Shown: positions 9,477-18,048, counted from the stretch's first letter. The stretch is 64,000 nt of DNA from Dethiobacter sp. (GCA_018335875.1 JAGXRN010000008.1:25020-89019), one strand, 5' to 3'. A program made the numbers and translations. Notes: generated by a model not told the origin, from the sequence alone.

Positions 9477-9689
9477 TTACTGACCCGAAAGTTGTCTTTC
9501 GGCTTGCTCAATCATGCGCTTTACCATGGTACCGCCAACATAACCATTCTGGCGGGAGGTCAGATTGCCTTTGTCACCATTATAGTCAAGCCCCAATTCA
9601 CTGGCTATTTCGAGTTTAAAACGGTTCAAGGCTTGTTCGGCACCACTGACCAAAACACGGTTCCTACCAGTTTGATTTGTGTTTGCCAC
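9477..9689 (-). CDS. Alpha/beta-type small acid-soluble spore protein
   Basis: The 70-residue SASP coats spore DNA. It has both family signatures: FKLEIASELGLDY with the germination-protease site (E-I-A-S), and GNLTSRQNGYVGGTMVKRMIE. The start is the GTG at 9689, since GGGAGGTG lies 6 bases upstream; an ATG at 9710 would place that site inside the gene. A weak sigma-G-like box pair (GCATA near 9743-9747, AACTATA near 9717-9723) lies upstream. This is strong evidence for an endospore former. Confidence 0.95.
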   Translation of the reverse strand: MANTNQTGRNRVLVSGAEQALNRFKLEIASELGLDYNGDKGNLTSRQNGYVGGTMVKRMIEQAERQLSGQ

Positions 9690-10352
9690 AAGTTTCACCT
9701 CCCTAATCATAGTGTTTATAGTTTTTCTCTCTCCATCACAAATATGCTGGAATTTTTTTTCTCTTTACCCCCCATTAATATCGGCCTTAAAGTTTAGCTG
9801 CGTATCAAGTTAATAAAGGCGGAAAAAATTCAGTTTTTTTAAAGCGTAGACAGTAACTACAGAATAGATCACAAAACTGAAAAATATGGCAATCATAAAA
9901 CAATGCACCGATTAAAGGGCATGAATGAAACCGCTCCCTGCCTTGTTGCTTGTGGTGGGAAAGCAAGAAAAACGCTTCGCGCTTTTTAACAGAGGTCGCG
10001 TTTTTCTTGTCCGCTAGGGGCTGCCGCCCCTTCGGCGGATCTGTGGGCCCTGAGCACCCCGCAAGATTAAGGGGGAGTCCCCCTTAACAACCCCCGTCGT
10101 CAAGGAAAGAGAGTTAAAAGGTATGATATAATTTGCTTGACGACAAGAAAGACATCCTATAAGGATGCCTCAGATTGTTGAGAAACCCCAGGCTGTTCAA
10201 AAACGAGCAGGACGCGAAGCAAGGAACCCCGGCACCGCAGGCGTATATGCAATACGTTGAGGATGCCGGGGTTTCGCAGCGACAAAGTAATGTGAAGTTT
10301 TTCAACAGCCTGAGGATCCTTCAGCGGAAGAATCCTTTTGCTGCTTGCAAGA
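9690..10352. other. Long non-coding stretch rich in palindromes
   Basis: No convincing gene lies in these 663 bases. From left to right the region contains the SASP promoter region; a perfect 12-bp inverted repeat CAAGAAAAACGC/GCGTTTTTCTTG (9964-9975 with 9998-10009); CCGCC/GGCGG near 10024-10038; a perfect 21-bp palindrome TTAAGGGGGA-G-TCCCCCTTAA near 10067-10087; GTCGTCAAG/CTTGACGAC (10096-10104 with 10136-10144) around a TATAAT at 10127-10132; and the compound element at 10162-10320. Confidence 0.6.
10162..10320. repeat. Compound nested palindromic element (MITE-like)
   Basis: The outermost arms are AGGATGCCTCAG (10162-10173) and CTGAGGATCCT (10310-10320). Inside them CAGGCTGTTCAAAAAC (10189-10204) faces GTTTTTCAACAGCCTG (10297-10312) with one mismatch. 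Inside again AACCCCGGCA (10225-10234) pairs perfectly with TGCCGGGGTT (10264-10273). The centre has GCGTAT/ATACGT. The design resembles dispersed palindromic elements of anaerobic bacteria with CAACAGCC ends. A further hairpin (AGGATCCTTC/GAAGAATCCT, 10314-10337) follows. Confidence 0.7.
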
Positions 10353-11225
10353 CTACAGGCCCAGTGCTTTTTTAACTTTGGCCAGTTCTGCTTCGTCAAT
10401 CTTGTAGCAGTGTTTGGCTTCAGGGAATAGTGACTGCTCCACTTCTTCCTTGTACCTGGTAAGGGCTTCTTCAATAATTTTTCCTACATTGGCATACTGT
10501 TTGACGAACTTTGCTATGTGGCCGTCATAAAAACCGCAGAGGTCGTTGACTATTAAAACCTGGCCGTCACAATACTTGCCTGCCCCGATGCCAAGAATAG
10601 GCACTTTTGCTCTTTCAGTGATAATCTGGGCTATTTCAGCTGGGATGGCCTCAAGCAGGATGGCAAAACAGCCTGCATCTTCCAAGGCCTTGGCGTCGTT
10701 TACCAGTTTGACCGCAGCGTCGACGTCCCTGCCCTGGGCTTTAAAGCCTCCCAGCATGGAAGCCGATTGGGGCGTCAAGCCCAAATGGCCCATTACAGGG
10801 ATACCGGCTCTTGTAATTGCCCTGATTGTATCACACATCTCAGAGCCGCCTTCAAGCTTGATGCCGTCCACTCCGGTTCCCTGCACCAGTCTGCCGGCAT
10901 TTTCCACAGCCTTTTCAATTGAAACCTGGTATGTCATATAGGGCATATCGCCGATAACAAAACAATTGGGGGCGCCTTTTCTTACGGCCTTGGCGTGATT
11001 TATCATTATGTCCAGGGTTACCGGCAGCGTGCTGTCAAAGCCATAGACACACATGCCCAGGGAGTCACCGACCAGAATTAAGTCAACCCCGACACGGTCT
11101 TCTATTACTGCCGTCTGATAGTCATAAGCTGTCAGATAGGTGATTTTTTCTCCTTTGGCCTTTTTTTCATTAAGAGTATGAATGGTAACCTTTTTTCTTT
11201 TTGCTTCCTGTGGCTGAGTGCTCAT
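10353..11225 (-). CDS. panB: 3-methyl-2-oxobutanoate hydroxymethyltransferase
   Basis: The 290-residue PanB adds a hydroxymethyl group from methylene-THF to 2-ketoisovalerate, giving ketopantoate. Metal and catalytic residues are in TAYDYQTA, LVGDSLGM (metal Asp) and ILLEAIPAEIA (catalytic Glu), followed by ILGIGAG and the C-terminal VLIVNDLCGF. GGGAGG precedes the ATG. It is the last gene of the unidirectional cluster running from panE at 18968, about 100 bases after dctM. All active-site residues look intact, so biosynthesis of pantoate is the simplest role, though reverse cleavage in a catabolic setting is conceivable. Confidence 0.92.
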   Translation of the reverse strand: MSTQPQEAKRKKVTIHTLNEKKAKGEKITYLTAYDYQTAVIEDRVGVDLILVGDSLGMCVYGFDSTLPVTLDIMINHAKAVRKGAPNCFVIGDMPYMTYQVSIEKAVENAGRLVQGTGVDGIKLEGGSEMCDTIRAITRAGIPVMGHLGLTPQSASMLGGFKAQGRDVDAAVKLVNDAKALEDAGCFAILLEAIPAEIAQIITERAKVPILGIGAGKYCDGQVLIVNDLCGFYDGHIAKFVKQYANVGKIIEEALTRYKEEVEQSLFPEAKHCYKIDEAELAKVKKALGL

Positions 11226-11264
11226 TTGTGATTCCTCCCGATATTTTATTTTATTTTAAGTTAG

Positions 11265-11289
11265 CACTACAGAGAAATTTGCTGTAGTG
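11265..11289 (-). other. Hairpin between panB and dctM
   Basis: CACTACAG/CTGTAGTG is an 8-bp perfect stem with a 9-nt loop in the gap upstream of panB. There is no T run on the minus strand, so it is more likely a processing or stability element than a terminator. Its role is not known. Confidence 0.4.
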
Positions 11290-11325
11290 TCAGTTTTTGT
11301 TTGATGTTGTGGTTTTGCCTGAAGT

Positions 11326-12606
11326 TTAGTAAAAACCGGGTAAGAAAGTTACGAGCCTTGGGAAAATAAGCATCAATATCAGCGAAATTACAATGGGTAT
11401 GGTAAACAGCATCACACTTTTTACTAAACGGTTAAAGGGTATATCGCAAATTCCAAGGATGGCAAACAAGACCATACCAAAAGGAGGTGTCAGCTGGCCT
11501 ATCATCAGAACAACTATCATGATTATTCCAAAATAAAGAGGGTCAACCCCGGCAGCTACCACAAGGGGCACAAGCACCGGCGTCAGAATGTTGATAGCCA
11601 CAGAAGTGGACATAAAGCAGCCGACAACCAGCAGCACCAAGACCACAAGCAGCAAAACGCCCCAGTAACCTGATGTTACAGTAAAAACCGCCTGTGTGAT
11701 TGTGACCGGAATTCTGGATCTGATGACAAGGGTTGAGTATATCTGTGCCGCTGCCAGGATAAACATCACATTGGCACTGGTTTTGGTGGTATCTTTGAAC
11801 ACTTTAAGCAAAGCCGGCAGAGAAAACTTTTTATAAAAGAGGAAAAGTATCAGGGCATATAAAGCAGCTACGCCGGCCGCTTCGGTAGCTGTAAAAACCC
11901 CTGACACAATGCCCCCGACAAGGATGAGCGGGGTCAGAATCGGAAAAAATGCCTCTTTAAAAGCTTTCTGAAACTCTTTCATAGTCGCCCTTGGCCTGAC
12001 AGGGTATTCTGTTTTGTGGGCGCGGTAAATTACATACCCCATTAAACAGGCAGTCATAATCAAACCTGGAATAAAGCCGGCTATTAAAAGCCTTGTTACT
12101 GAAACTCCCGCCAGCACCGCGTAAAGAACTACCGGGATGCTGGGAGGTATAATAGGGCCGATTAAGGACGACGAGGCTGTAACACCGACACTGAAGTCCA
12201 AATCGTAGCCCTCATCAGTCATAGCCTTGATTTCTATGGCGCCAAGGCCTGCGGCATCAGCCACGGCCGAGCCTGACATGCCTGCAAAAATTAAACTGGC
12301 CACAATATTCACATGGGCTAAACCGCCACGGAAATGGCCGACAAAAACTTTGGCAAAATTAAATATCCTGTCGGTAACGCCTGCGTCATTCATCAGCTGG
12401 CCGACCAGGATAAACAAGGGGACTGCCAGCAGAGGAAAGCTGTCCATGCCGTTAAAAACTCTTTGCGCTATCATGGCGTGTGGAATATTGGCAAAACCCC
12501 GCTCCAGGCCCAGCAGCACCATGGAGGAAAGAATCATTGAATAGGCAGCCGGGATTCCCAGCAGCAGAATTATGATTAAACCTACTGTTAGTATAAAAAG
12601 CGGCAT
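11326..12606 (-). CDS. dctM: TRAP transporter large permease subunit (DctM type)
   Basis: The 426-residue polytopic membrane protein is the ion-coupled channel subunit of a TRAP uptake system. It has the family hallmarks GMSGSAVADAAGLGAIEIKAM (about 110-130), TASSSLIGPIIPPSIPVVLY (about 145-165) and GQLTPPFGMVLF near the C-terminus, with about 12 hydrophobic segments. AGAGGTG precedes the ATG. The gene lies 15 bases after dctQ. Substrates of this family are mostly carboxylates. The neighbouring CoA-transferase and lyase point to a branched organic acid. Confidence 0.93.
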   Translation of the reverse strand: MPLFILTVGLIIILLLGIPAAYSMILSSMVLLGLERGFANIPHAMIAQRVFNGMDSFPLLAVPLFILVGQLMNDAGVTDRIFNFAKVFVGHFRGGLAHVNIVASLIFAGMSGSAVADAAGLGAIEIKAMTDEGYDLDFSVGVTASSSLIGPIIPPSIPVVLYAVLAGVSVTRLLIAGFIPGLIMTACLMGYVIYRAHKTEYPVRPRATMKEFQKAFKEAFFPILTPLILVGGIVSGVFTATEAAGVAALYALILFLFYKKFSLPALLKVFKDTTKTSANVMFILAAAQIYSTLVIRSRIPVTITQAVFTVTSGYWGVLLLVVLVLLVVGCFMSTSVAINILTPVLVPLVVAAGVDPLYFGIIMIVVLMIGQLTPPFGMVLFAILGICDIPFNRLVKSVMLFTIPIVISLILMLIFPRLVTFLPGFY

Positions 12607-12621
12607 CTGTTCACCTCTCCT

Positions 12622-13140
12622 CTAGACATTGTCAGGCTCCCCGGCTTCGGATTTGGCAAAGATTGCTCTGAGGTCGGTTACAATGTGATCAAGTGTAAGC
12701 AGCAGCATCAGGCTTGCGGGGAGCAAAAGGGCAAGATACATCTGCCCCAGAGAAAGAAAACGCATGGTTGTCAGAGGTATGGACCACTGATCGCGGGCCA
12801 TATAGAAACTGCCGTAAATCAGACTCGGTAAAACCAGAGCTATAACCAGGTTTATAAAAATAGCGTAGATAAGTTTTGCTTTCCTGTTGAACCTGTCCAG
12901 CAGGCCAAAAATCAGGTCGACTCCCAGGTGGTTCCTGTTGATTGTGACAAGGACCGCCCCCAAAAACATGGCATACATATTTAAATAGCGTGCCGCCTGT
13001 TCACTCCAGCGCAGAGGCATTTTTAATACATAGCGGTAAAAAACCTGCAGGACTACGGCAATCAAAAAGGCGAAGAGAAAAGATGTCGCCATCCAGGATA
13101 TAACCTGCTCCAGAGTACGTGTAAACTTTTTTCCAAGCAT
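12622..13140 (-). CDS. dctQ: TRAP transporter small permease subunit (DctQ type)
   Basis: The 172-residue membrane protein has four hydrophobic segments and the DctQ-like pattern LRWSEQAARYLNMYAMFLGA and RNHLGVDLIF. The ATG at 13140 has GGAGG seven bases upstream; a TTG at 13158 would precede that site and is less likely. It sits between dctP and dctM as usual. It bridges the binding protein and the large permease. Confidence 0.9.
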   Translation of the reverse strand: MLGKKFTRTLEQVISWMATSFLFAFLIAVVLQVFYRYVLKMPLRWSEQAARYLNMYAMFLGAVLVTINRNHLGVDLIFGLLDRFNRKAKLIYAIFINLVIALVLPSLIYGSFYMARDQWSIPLTTMRFLSLGQMYLALLLPASLMLLLTLDHIVTDLRAIFAKSEAGEPDNV

Positions 13141-13171
13141 AAAAAACCTCCTTGCCAAACAGGTTCTTTTT

Positions 13172-13205
13172 TTAAGGGGAGGATAAAGAGTTATCCTCCC
13201 CTTAA
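13172..13205 (-). other. Strong intercistronic stem-loop between dctP and dctQ
   Basis: TTAAGGGGAGGATAA and TTATCCTCCCCTTAA form a perfect 15-bp stem with a 4-nt loop. The minus-strand transcript continues with A rather than T, so it is not an ordinary terminator. Such hairpins after binding-protein genes commonly stabilise the upstream mRNA and allow higher expression of the binding protein than of the permeases. It may also act as a terminator in the opposite direction (T-rich on the plus strand before it). Confidence 0.6.
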
Positions 13206-13219
13206 TCTCTTCTTAATCT

Positions 13220-14269
13220 CTACTTATTGAGAAGCCTGATAACTTCTTCGTATGCTTCAGTAGATAAGTCTTGTTTGAGCAGTCTTTCTACTGTGGGCCT
13301 GGCTGCTTCATAGAGCTCTTCACGGTCGGGAAAAATAACTGTCATGTTGTTGTCTTCGAGTACTTTAATAAAGCTCTTGTTCATTTCATCGATCTTGGGT
13401 TCTACATAGTTTACGGCGTCGTAGGCAGCCTGTGTGATAATGTCTTGCTGCTCTTTTGTCAGTGTGCTCCAGGTTTTTTCACTGGCGCCCCACATAATAA
13501 TCATATCGATGTGATTTGTGGCTATGGCATAGTCCTGCACCTCATAAAGCCCGCGCCCGGCTATATTGGACAGAAAGTTTTCCTGGGCGTCAACAACACC
13601 GGTCTGCAGGGCACTCACTATTTCCGCCGCAGCAATGGGTGTGGGCAGAGCGCCGATTCCCTGCCATACTTCCATCCACCAGGAAATATTGGGCATTCTG
13701 ATCTTGACGCCGGCTTGCTTTAATTCCTGAGAGTTGCTGAAGGGCTTGTTGGAAGTGGCCCAGCGGGAACCAAAGCTGTGGACAGGGCCTAAGATGATGG
13801 AGCCGCCTTTTTGTCTTGTTAATTCTTTAGCCTTTTCGCCAATGGGGCCATCAAAGTATTCTTTCACCACATCTAAGCTCGGCCACAGGAAAGGCATGTT
13901 TACAGCATCATATTCGGGGAAATACACAGGGCCAAACTCGCCCACATAGGTAAAATCTATTTCCCCCAGCTTAAGCAGTTCCATGATCTCCCTGGTGTCG
14001 CCAAGCTGTCCTGCCATAAAGAGGTTGATTTCCATTGTGCCATTACTTAATTCACTCACTCTTTGCTTAAACTTCTGGGTTACTTCTCTGTCAAGGCCTG
14101 AATCGTCAAAAGTGACTGCAAATGTAAATTCCCTAACCTGAGGTGTCCCGCCACCTGGCGCAGGGGTTTCCGCTTTTTTGCCGCATCCTGCAAGTCCTAT
14201 GATTAATACAACAACCAGCAGTGCTGCCAATACTGTTACATGCTTTCTGTTCATCACGATGTTAGACAT
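13220..14269 (-). CDS. dctP: TRAP transporter substrate-binding lipoprotein (DctP type)
   Basis: The 349-residue extracytoplasmic binding protein has a hydrophobic signal and lipobox (about residues 13-29, LIIGLAGC). A DctP fold follows: GTMEINLFMAGQLGDTREI, PFLWPSLDVVKEYFDG, the carboxylate-binding arginine region KIRMPNISWWMEVWQGIGALPTPI, and ALQTGVVDAQENFLSNI. AGGAGG precedes the ATG at 14269. The RMPNIS segment carries the conserved Arg that binds a substrate carboxylate, so the ligand is probably an organic acid. The adjacent catabolic genes are the best clue to its identity. Confidence 0.93.
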   Translation of the reverse strand: MSNIVMNRKHVTVLAALLVVVLIIGLAGCGKKAETPAPGGGTPQVREFTFAVTFDDSGLDREVTQKFKQRVSELSNGTMEINLFMAGQLGDTREIMELLKLGEIDFTYVGEFGPVYFPEYDAVNMPFLWPSLDVVKEYFDGPIGEKAKELTRQKGGSIILGPVHSFGSRWATSNKPFSNSQELKQAGVKIRMPNISWWMEVWQGIGALPTPIAAAEIVSALQTGVVDAQENFLSNIAGRGLYEVQDYAIATNHIDMIIMWGASEKTWSTLTKEQQDIITQAAYDAVNYVEPKIDEMNKSFIKVLEDNNMTVIFPDREELYEAARPTVERLLKQDLSTEAYEEVIRLLNK

Positions 14270-14327
14270 TTCTTCCTCCTCTTAGTACACTTTTTTTGTA
14301 GTTTTTTAATACTTATACTTATGGCGC

Positions 14328-14345
14328 CTACCGCAGTATTTTCAT
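14328..14345 (-). other. Five-codon mini-ORF upstream of dctP
   Basis: A near-perfect ribosome site (AAGGAGGTG) lies four bases before ATG AAA ATA CTG CGG TAG. It could be a leader peptide or the remnant of a lost gene start. Only the sequence supports it. Confidence 0.3.
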
Positions 14346-14494
14346 TAACACCTCCTTCACAGATTACAAACTCAGGAAAACAATTATGTTATACTCATTA
14401 ACTTATCTGCCAATCTATCATAATTCGACAATATTCTTGCCTTCCCTGCTTTATCTAAATATTTCAAATGTTCTCCTGCATAAATGAGTACCGG

Positions 14495-15694
14495 TCATAT
14501 TATTTTGTCAGCTATTAATTGTTCAAGTTCAGTGTCTGAAAGCTTTAGGAGCTCTTTATAAATTTCTCGGTTATGTTCACCCAGGCGCGGGCCGGCCCAC
14601 CCGATATCGCCCGGCGTTTCACTTAACTTGGGGACAATACCGGGATGCTTAATATTTCCCCACACCGAATCATTGACTTCCCGGATCATGTTCCTGAATA
14701 GATACTGCGGGTCTTTGACTATATCAGCAATACTGTAAATAGGCCCTGCAGGGACACCTGCCTCGTCCATCATGGTTTGTAATTCAGCCATGGCATAGTT
14801 TTTTGTCCAACCGTTGATCATTTCATCCAGTTCATGCTGGTTCTCACCGCGGGCTGCATGAGTGGCATAACGGGGGTCGGCAGCCACCTCCGGGTGCCCC
14901 ATTACTTCTGCAAAGCGCCTGAATATATTGTCCTTGTTAGCCCCGATTACAATATAGGTGCCATCGCTTGTTTCATAGTTATTGGAAGGGGCAACTTTAG
15001 GCAGCGATGTGCCCGTACGCTGCCTGATGAGGCCAAGCTTGTCGTACTCCGGCAGAATAGACTCCATCAGCGCAAATACCGATTCGTAAAGCGCCACATC
15101 GATATATTGGCCTACGCCGCCGTTAACGTCCCTGTGATAGACGGCCATCATGGCTCCCATAAAGCCAAACATTGCTGCTAAAGAATCGCCGATAGCGATG
15201 CCGATTCTTGGCGGGGCAAGATCGGGATACCCGGTAATATAACGCAGTCCTCCCATGGCCTCGCCGACACTGCCAAAACCTGTTTTGTCCCTGTATGGGC
15301 CATCCTGGCCGAAGCCGGAGATGCGTACCATTATTAAACCAGGGTTGTCCTTTTTCAGGTCTTCATAGCTTAAACCCCAGCCTTCCAGGCGCCCCGGCCG
15401 GAAGTTCTCCACCAGAATATCGGCTTCTTTGATTAACCTGCGAGCCAGGTGCTGGCCTTCTTTTTCTCTTAAGTTTATAGTCACGCATTTTTTATTGCGG
15501 GACTGGGTAGACCACCACAATGAACTGCCGTCTTTAGTGGCCTGTCCCCAGGTTCGCAACGGGTCTCCCTCGCCGGCAGGTTCAACTTTTATCACCTCTG
15601 CGCCAAAATCAGCAAACAGGCGCCCGCAAAAAGGTCCTGCCACCACGCTTCCCAGCTCTACCAGCCGCAATCCCTGCAACGGCTTGTCTTTCAT
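14495..15694 (-). CDS. Class III (CaiB/BaiF) CoA-transferase
   Basis: The 399-residue formyl-CoA-transferase-type enzyme moves CoA between carboxylic acids. It has the N-terminal LRLVELGSVVAGPFCGRLFADFGAEVIKVE, FVENFRPG-like ILVENFRPGRLEGWG, and IGIAIGDSLAAMFG, whose Asp is the catalytic aspartate of the family. GGGAGTG lies seven bases before the ATG at 15694; an ATG at 15709 lacks a ribosome site. It lies between the HMG-CoA lyase gene and the TRAP genes, suggesting it activates an imported acid to its CoA thioester before cleavage. Confidence 0.9.
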   Translation of the reverse strand: MKDKPLQGLRLVELGSVVAGPFCGRLFADFGAEVIKVEPAGEGDPLRTWGQATKDGSSLWWSTQSRNKKCVTINLREKEGQHLARRLIKEADILVENFRPGRLEGWGLSYEDLKKDNPGLIMVRISGFGQDGPYRDKTGFGSVGEAMGGLRYITGYPDLAPPRIGIAIGDSLAAMFGFMGAMMAVYHRDVNGGVGQYIDVALYESVFALMESILPEYDKLGLIRQRTGTSLPKVAPSNNYETSDGTYIVIGANKDNIFRRFAEVMGHPEVAADPRYATHAARGENQHELDEMINGWTKNYAMAELQTMMDEAGVPAGPIYSIADIVKDPQYLFRNMIREVNDSVWGNIKHPGIVPKLSETPGDIGWAGPRLGEHNREIYKELLKLSDTELEQLIADKII

Positions 15695-15729
15695 AGTTGT
15701 CACTCCCATAGTCTGTATTTACAGCCATT

Positions 15730-16662
15730 TCAAGCTTGATTAGAAGGAAGGGGGTGCAAATCGCATACTTTCCCCGCTTTCAGGACATGGCCCGGCAGCT
15801 GGCGGCCAATAATTCTTTCCAGTTCCCTGGCTGCCTCCAGCACTCCTTCCAGGTTGATGCCAGTATCGATGCCCATTTCCTCCAGCATGTGGACAACATC
15901 TTCGGTAGCAACATTTCCTGTTGCGCCGGGCGCAAACGGGCAGCCGCCCAGACCGCCGAGCGACGTTTCGTAAATAGTTATCCCTGCCTCCAGGCCTGCC
16001 ACAATATTTGCCATGGCCATGCCCCTGGTGTTGTGGAAATGCAGAGAAACTACAGTATCAGAAAACTCGCTGCGGAAACGGCACAAAAACTCGTATACCT
16101 GAACCGGGTTTGCCATCCCGGTGGTGTCGGCAATAACCAGAGAATGTGCCCCCAGTTTTAACACCTGGTCAGCCAGTTTCAATACCTGCTCAGGCGATAC
16201 TCTGCCGGCGTATGGGCAGCCGAATGCTGTTGCCAGGCCGACAGTAACAGGGATGTTGTGCTGACCGGACAGTCTGATAATCTCTTTTGCATTTGACAAT
16301 GAATCAGACAATTTCATACGCACATTGGCTAAATTATGAGCTTCCGAGACAGATATAACCTGAACCAGTTCGTCGGCTCCGGCATTTATCGCGCGCTGCG
16401 CCCCTTTTAAGTTTGGCACCAGCGCCGCATAAATTACTCCTGCCGTCTTTTCTATTTCCTGCGTGACCTGCTCTGCATCTTTCATCTGGGCGATAGCCTT
16501 GGGCGATACAAAAGAGGTGTATTCCAGTTTGGGGAATCCCAGCTTTGAGAGAAGGTTTATAAGTTTAATCTTATCTTCTGTGGCAATGAAGTTCTTCTCC
16601 ATCTGAAACCCGTCACGGGCACAGACATCGGTAATACTTACCTGCTGCGGTAAATGCTTCAT
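15730..16662 (-). CDS. Hydroxymethylglutaryl-CoA lyase family protein
   Basis: The 310-residue HMGL-like TIM barrel has the catalytic arginine in CARDGFQMEKN (about 14-24), the metal-binding HFHNTRG (about 205-211), IADTTGMANP and the signature GLGGCPFAPGATGNVATED with the active-site cysteine (about 238). All catalytic residues of HMG-CoA lyase are kept, so it should split a 3-hydroxy-3-methylacyl-CoA. HMG-CoA giving acetyl-CoA and acetoacetate is the simplest reaction. GGGGG precedes the ATG. It lies between the ACT-domain gene and the CoA-transferase. Confidence 0.9.
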   Translation of the reverse strand: MKHLPQQVSITDVCARDGFQMEKNFIATEDKIKLINLLSKLGFPKLEYTSFVSPKAIAQMKDAEQVTQEIEKTAGVIYAALVPNLKGAQRAINAGADELVQVISVSEAHNLANVRMKLSDSLSNAKEIIRLSGQHNIPVTVGLATAFGCPYAGRVSPEQVLKLADQVLKLGAHSLVIADTTGMANPVQVYEFLCRFRSEFSDTVVSLHFHNTRGMAMANIVAGLEAGITIYETSLGGLGGCPFAPGATGNVATEDVVHMLEEMGIDTGINLEGVLEAARELERIIGRQLPGHVLKAGKVCDLHPLPSNQA

Positions 16663-16692
16663 GATTTTTCCCCCTTTACCTGACTTTTCTTC

Positions 16693-17223
16693 TTATATTT
16701 GCTTGCCTGCTGAGTCACAAAATCCATTATGTTGGGAGTCAAAAGATGCGGACTCCCTGAGCATAAAAATGCTGCCGCTCCTGGCCATATCTTTAATGCA
16801 GTACTTTTGCATTTCCCCGACAAAAGTGTCCAGCTTGTCCACCTGTCCGGTCAATTCAATTAACATATAGTCGCCGGCAACCTCAAGCACTTCCGCCTCA
16901 AACATGTCGGCAATAGATTGAATGCTCTCGCGGTTCTCCTGTTTGGCGCTCACTTTAATCAGCATTATTTCCTGTTCAATCAGTTCTTTCCCGCTTACAT
17001 CGGTGACGCTGAGGATATTAATCTGTTGGCCAAGCTGCTTTATTACCCGTTCAGTGGCAAGGGAGTCTGCTTCCAGCACAATATAGATACGGGTCAGGTC
17101 CGTATCAAGGGGATGGCCGGCGGAAATAGTCTGCACATTGCAGCGGTGGCGGTTGATAATATGCAGCACCCTGGTCAGCACCCCGTGGACATCTTCAACC
17201 AGGATGTCCAGTATTTTTCTCAT
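16693..17223 (-). CDS. ilvH: Acetolactate synthase small (regulatory) subunit
   Basis: The 176-residue protein has an N-terminal ACT domain (LDILVEDVHGVLTRVLHIINRH, about 4-75) and an IlvH C-terminal domain (QEIMLIKVSA, GDYMLIELTG). It normally confers valine feedback on acetolactate synthase. The ATG at 17223 has TTGGAGTG upstream; an ATG at 17247 is less well placed. No large subunit (ilvB) is adjacent, which is unusual. The last ~15 residues (DSQHNGFCDSAGKQI) extend past the normal end. It sits among catabolic genes and near panE/panB, which use valine-pathway intermediates. Confidence 0.85.
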   Translation of the reverse strand: MRKILDILVEDVHGVLTRVLHIINRHRCNVQTISAGHPLDTDLTRIYIVLEADSLATERVIKQLGQQINILSVTDVSGKELIEQEIMLIKVSAKQENRESIQSIADMFEAEVLEVAGDYMLIELTGQVDKLDTFVGEMQKYCIKDMARSGSIFMLRESASFDSQHNGFCDSAGKQI

Positions 17224-17295
17224 CTCTTTCACTCCAATTCCGGACATTATCAGAATTTCTATGATGATAAAAACGAGTCAAGCAGTTTAAGCGCT

Positions 17296-18048
17296 TTAGT
17301 CCCTGCAGCCGAAACATTTTGAAATCTCTCTGGCATAGAAGCTTACTCTGGCGCCTATTTCAGGTATCTTTTGCTGTATCCTTATCGTGGGGCCGGCGAC
17401 GCTGATGGCGGCAATGGCTTTTCTGTTCTGGTTCAGGATGGGGGCGGCGACGCAGGTAATACCCATGATAAACTCCTCATCGTCTACGGCATATCCTGTT
17501 TCCCTGATATTTTGCAGTTCTTTTAGGAAACTTTCGATTGTTACCAGGGTTTTTGCTGTGCGGGGCTTGAAAACATCGGGTAAGTATCTCTTTTCCACTT
17601 CTTCTTTTTCATACCAGGCCAGCATGGCCTTGCCAAGGGCTGAGCAGTAAGCAGGGATAGAAGTACCGGGCAGCAGATCGGTCCGCAGGAAATGAGAGCT
17701 TTCAATTTTGTGCAGATAGACTATATTTGTACTTTCCATCACGGCAAAATTTATAGTTTCATTAATTTCCTGGGAAATTTTTTGCATATACGGAAAAATA
17801 ACATCCAACAGTCCGATTTTTGCTGTTACTTTGGCGCCGAGCTCAGGAAGTTTAAGCCCTAAGCTATAATTGCCGGCCCTTTCATTTTGCTGCAAGTAGC
17901 CGCGCGCTGTGAGAACGCGCAGTGTTCTGAAAATTGATGCTTTATCCACTTCAAATTTTTTGCTCAGTTCTTTTACACTGAATTCTTTATCGGGACTGTC
18001 GCAAATGAATTCCAGCACCTCTAATGTCCTGTTGGCTACTTTCAGCAT
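17296..18048 (-). CDS. IclR-family transcriptional regulator
   Basis: The 250-residue regulator has an N-terminal winged helix-turn-helix (SVKELSKKFEVDKASIFRTLRVLTARGYL, about 24-52) and a C-terminal IclR effector domain (GKAMLAWYE, GYAVDDEEFIMGITCVAAPI, AAISVAGPTIRI). GGGGAAGTG precedes the ATG. It overlaps the end of panE by 7 bases. It probably senses a small acid and controls this cluster. A palindromic candidate operator lies over the promoter upstream of panE at 19061-19083. Confidence 0.92.
   Translation of the reverse strand: MLKVANRTLEVLEFICDSPDKEFSVKELSKKFEVDKASIFRTLRVLTARGYLQQNERAGNYSLGLKLPELGAKVTAKIGLLDVIFPYMQKISQEINETINFAVMESTNIVYLHKIESSHFLRTDLLPGTSIPAYCSALGKAMLAWYEKEEVEKRYLPDVFKPRTAKTLVTIESFLKELQNIRETGYAVDDEEFIMGITCVAAPILNQNRKAIAAISVAGPTIRIQQKIPEIGARVSFYAREISKCFGCRD

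Noticed and set aside
16693..17247. Reading the ACT-domain gene as a free-standing amino-acid sensor for the catabolic cluster
   Set aside because: Both the ACT and the C-terminal domains match acetolactate synthase small subunits well. A new role would need evidence that no ilvB exists elsewhere in the genome.
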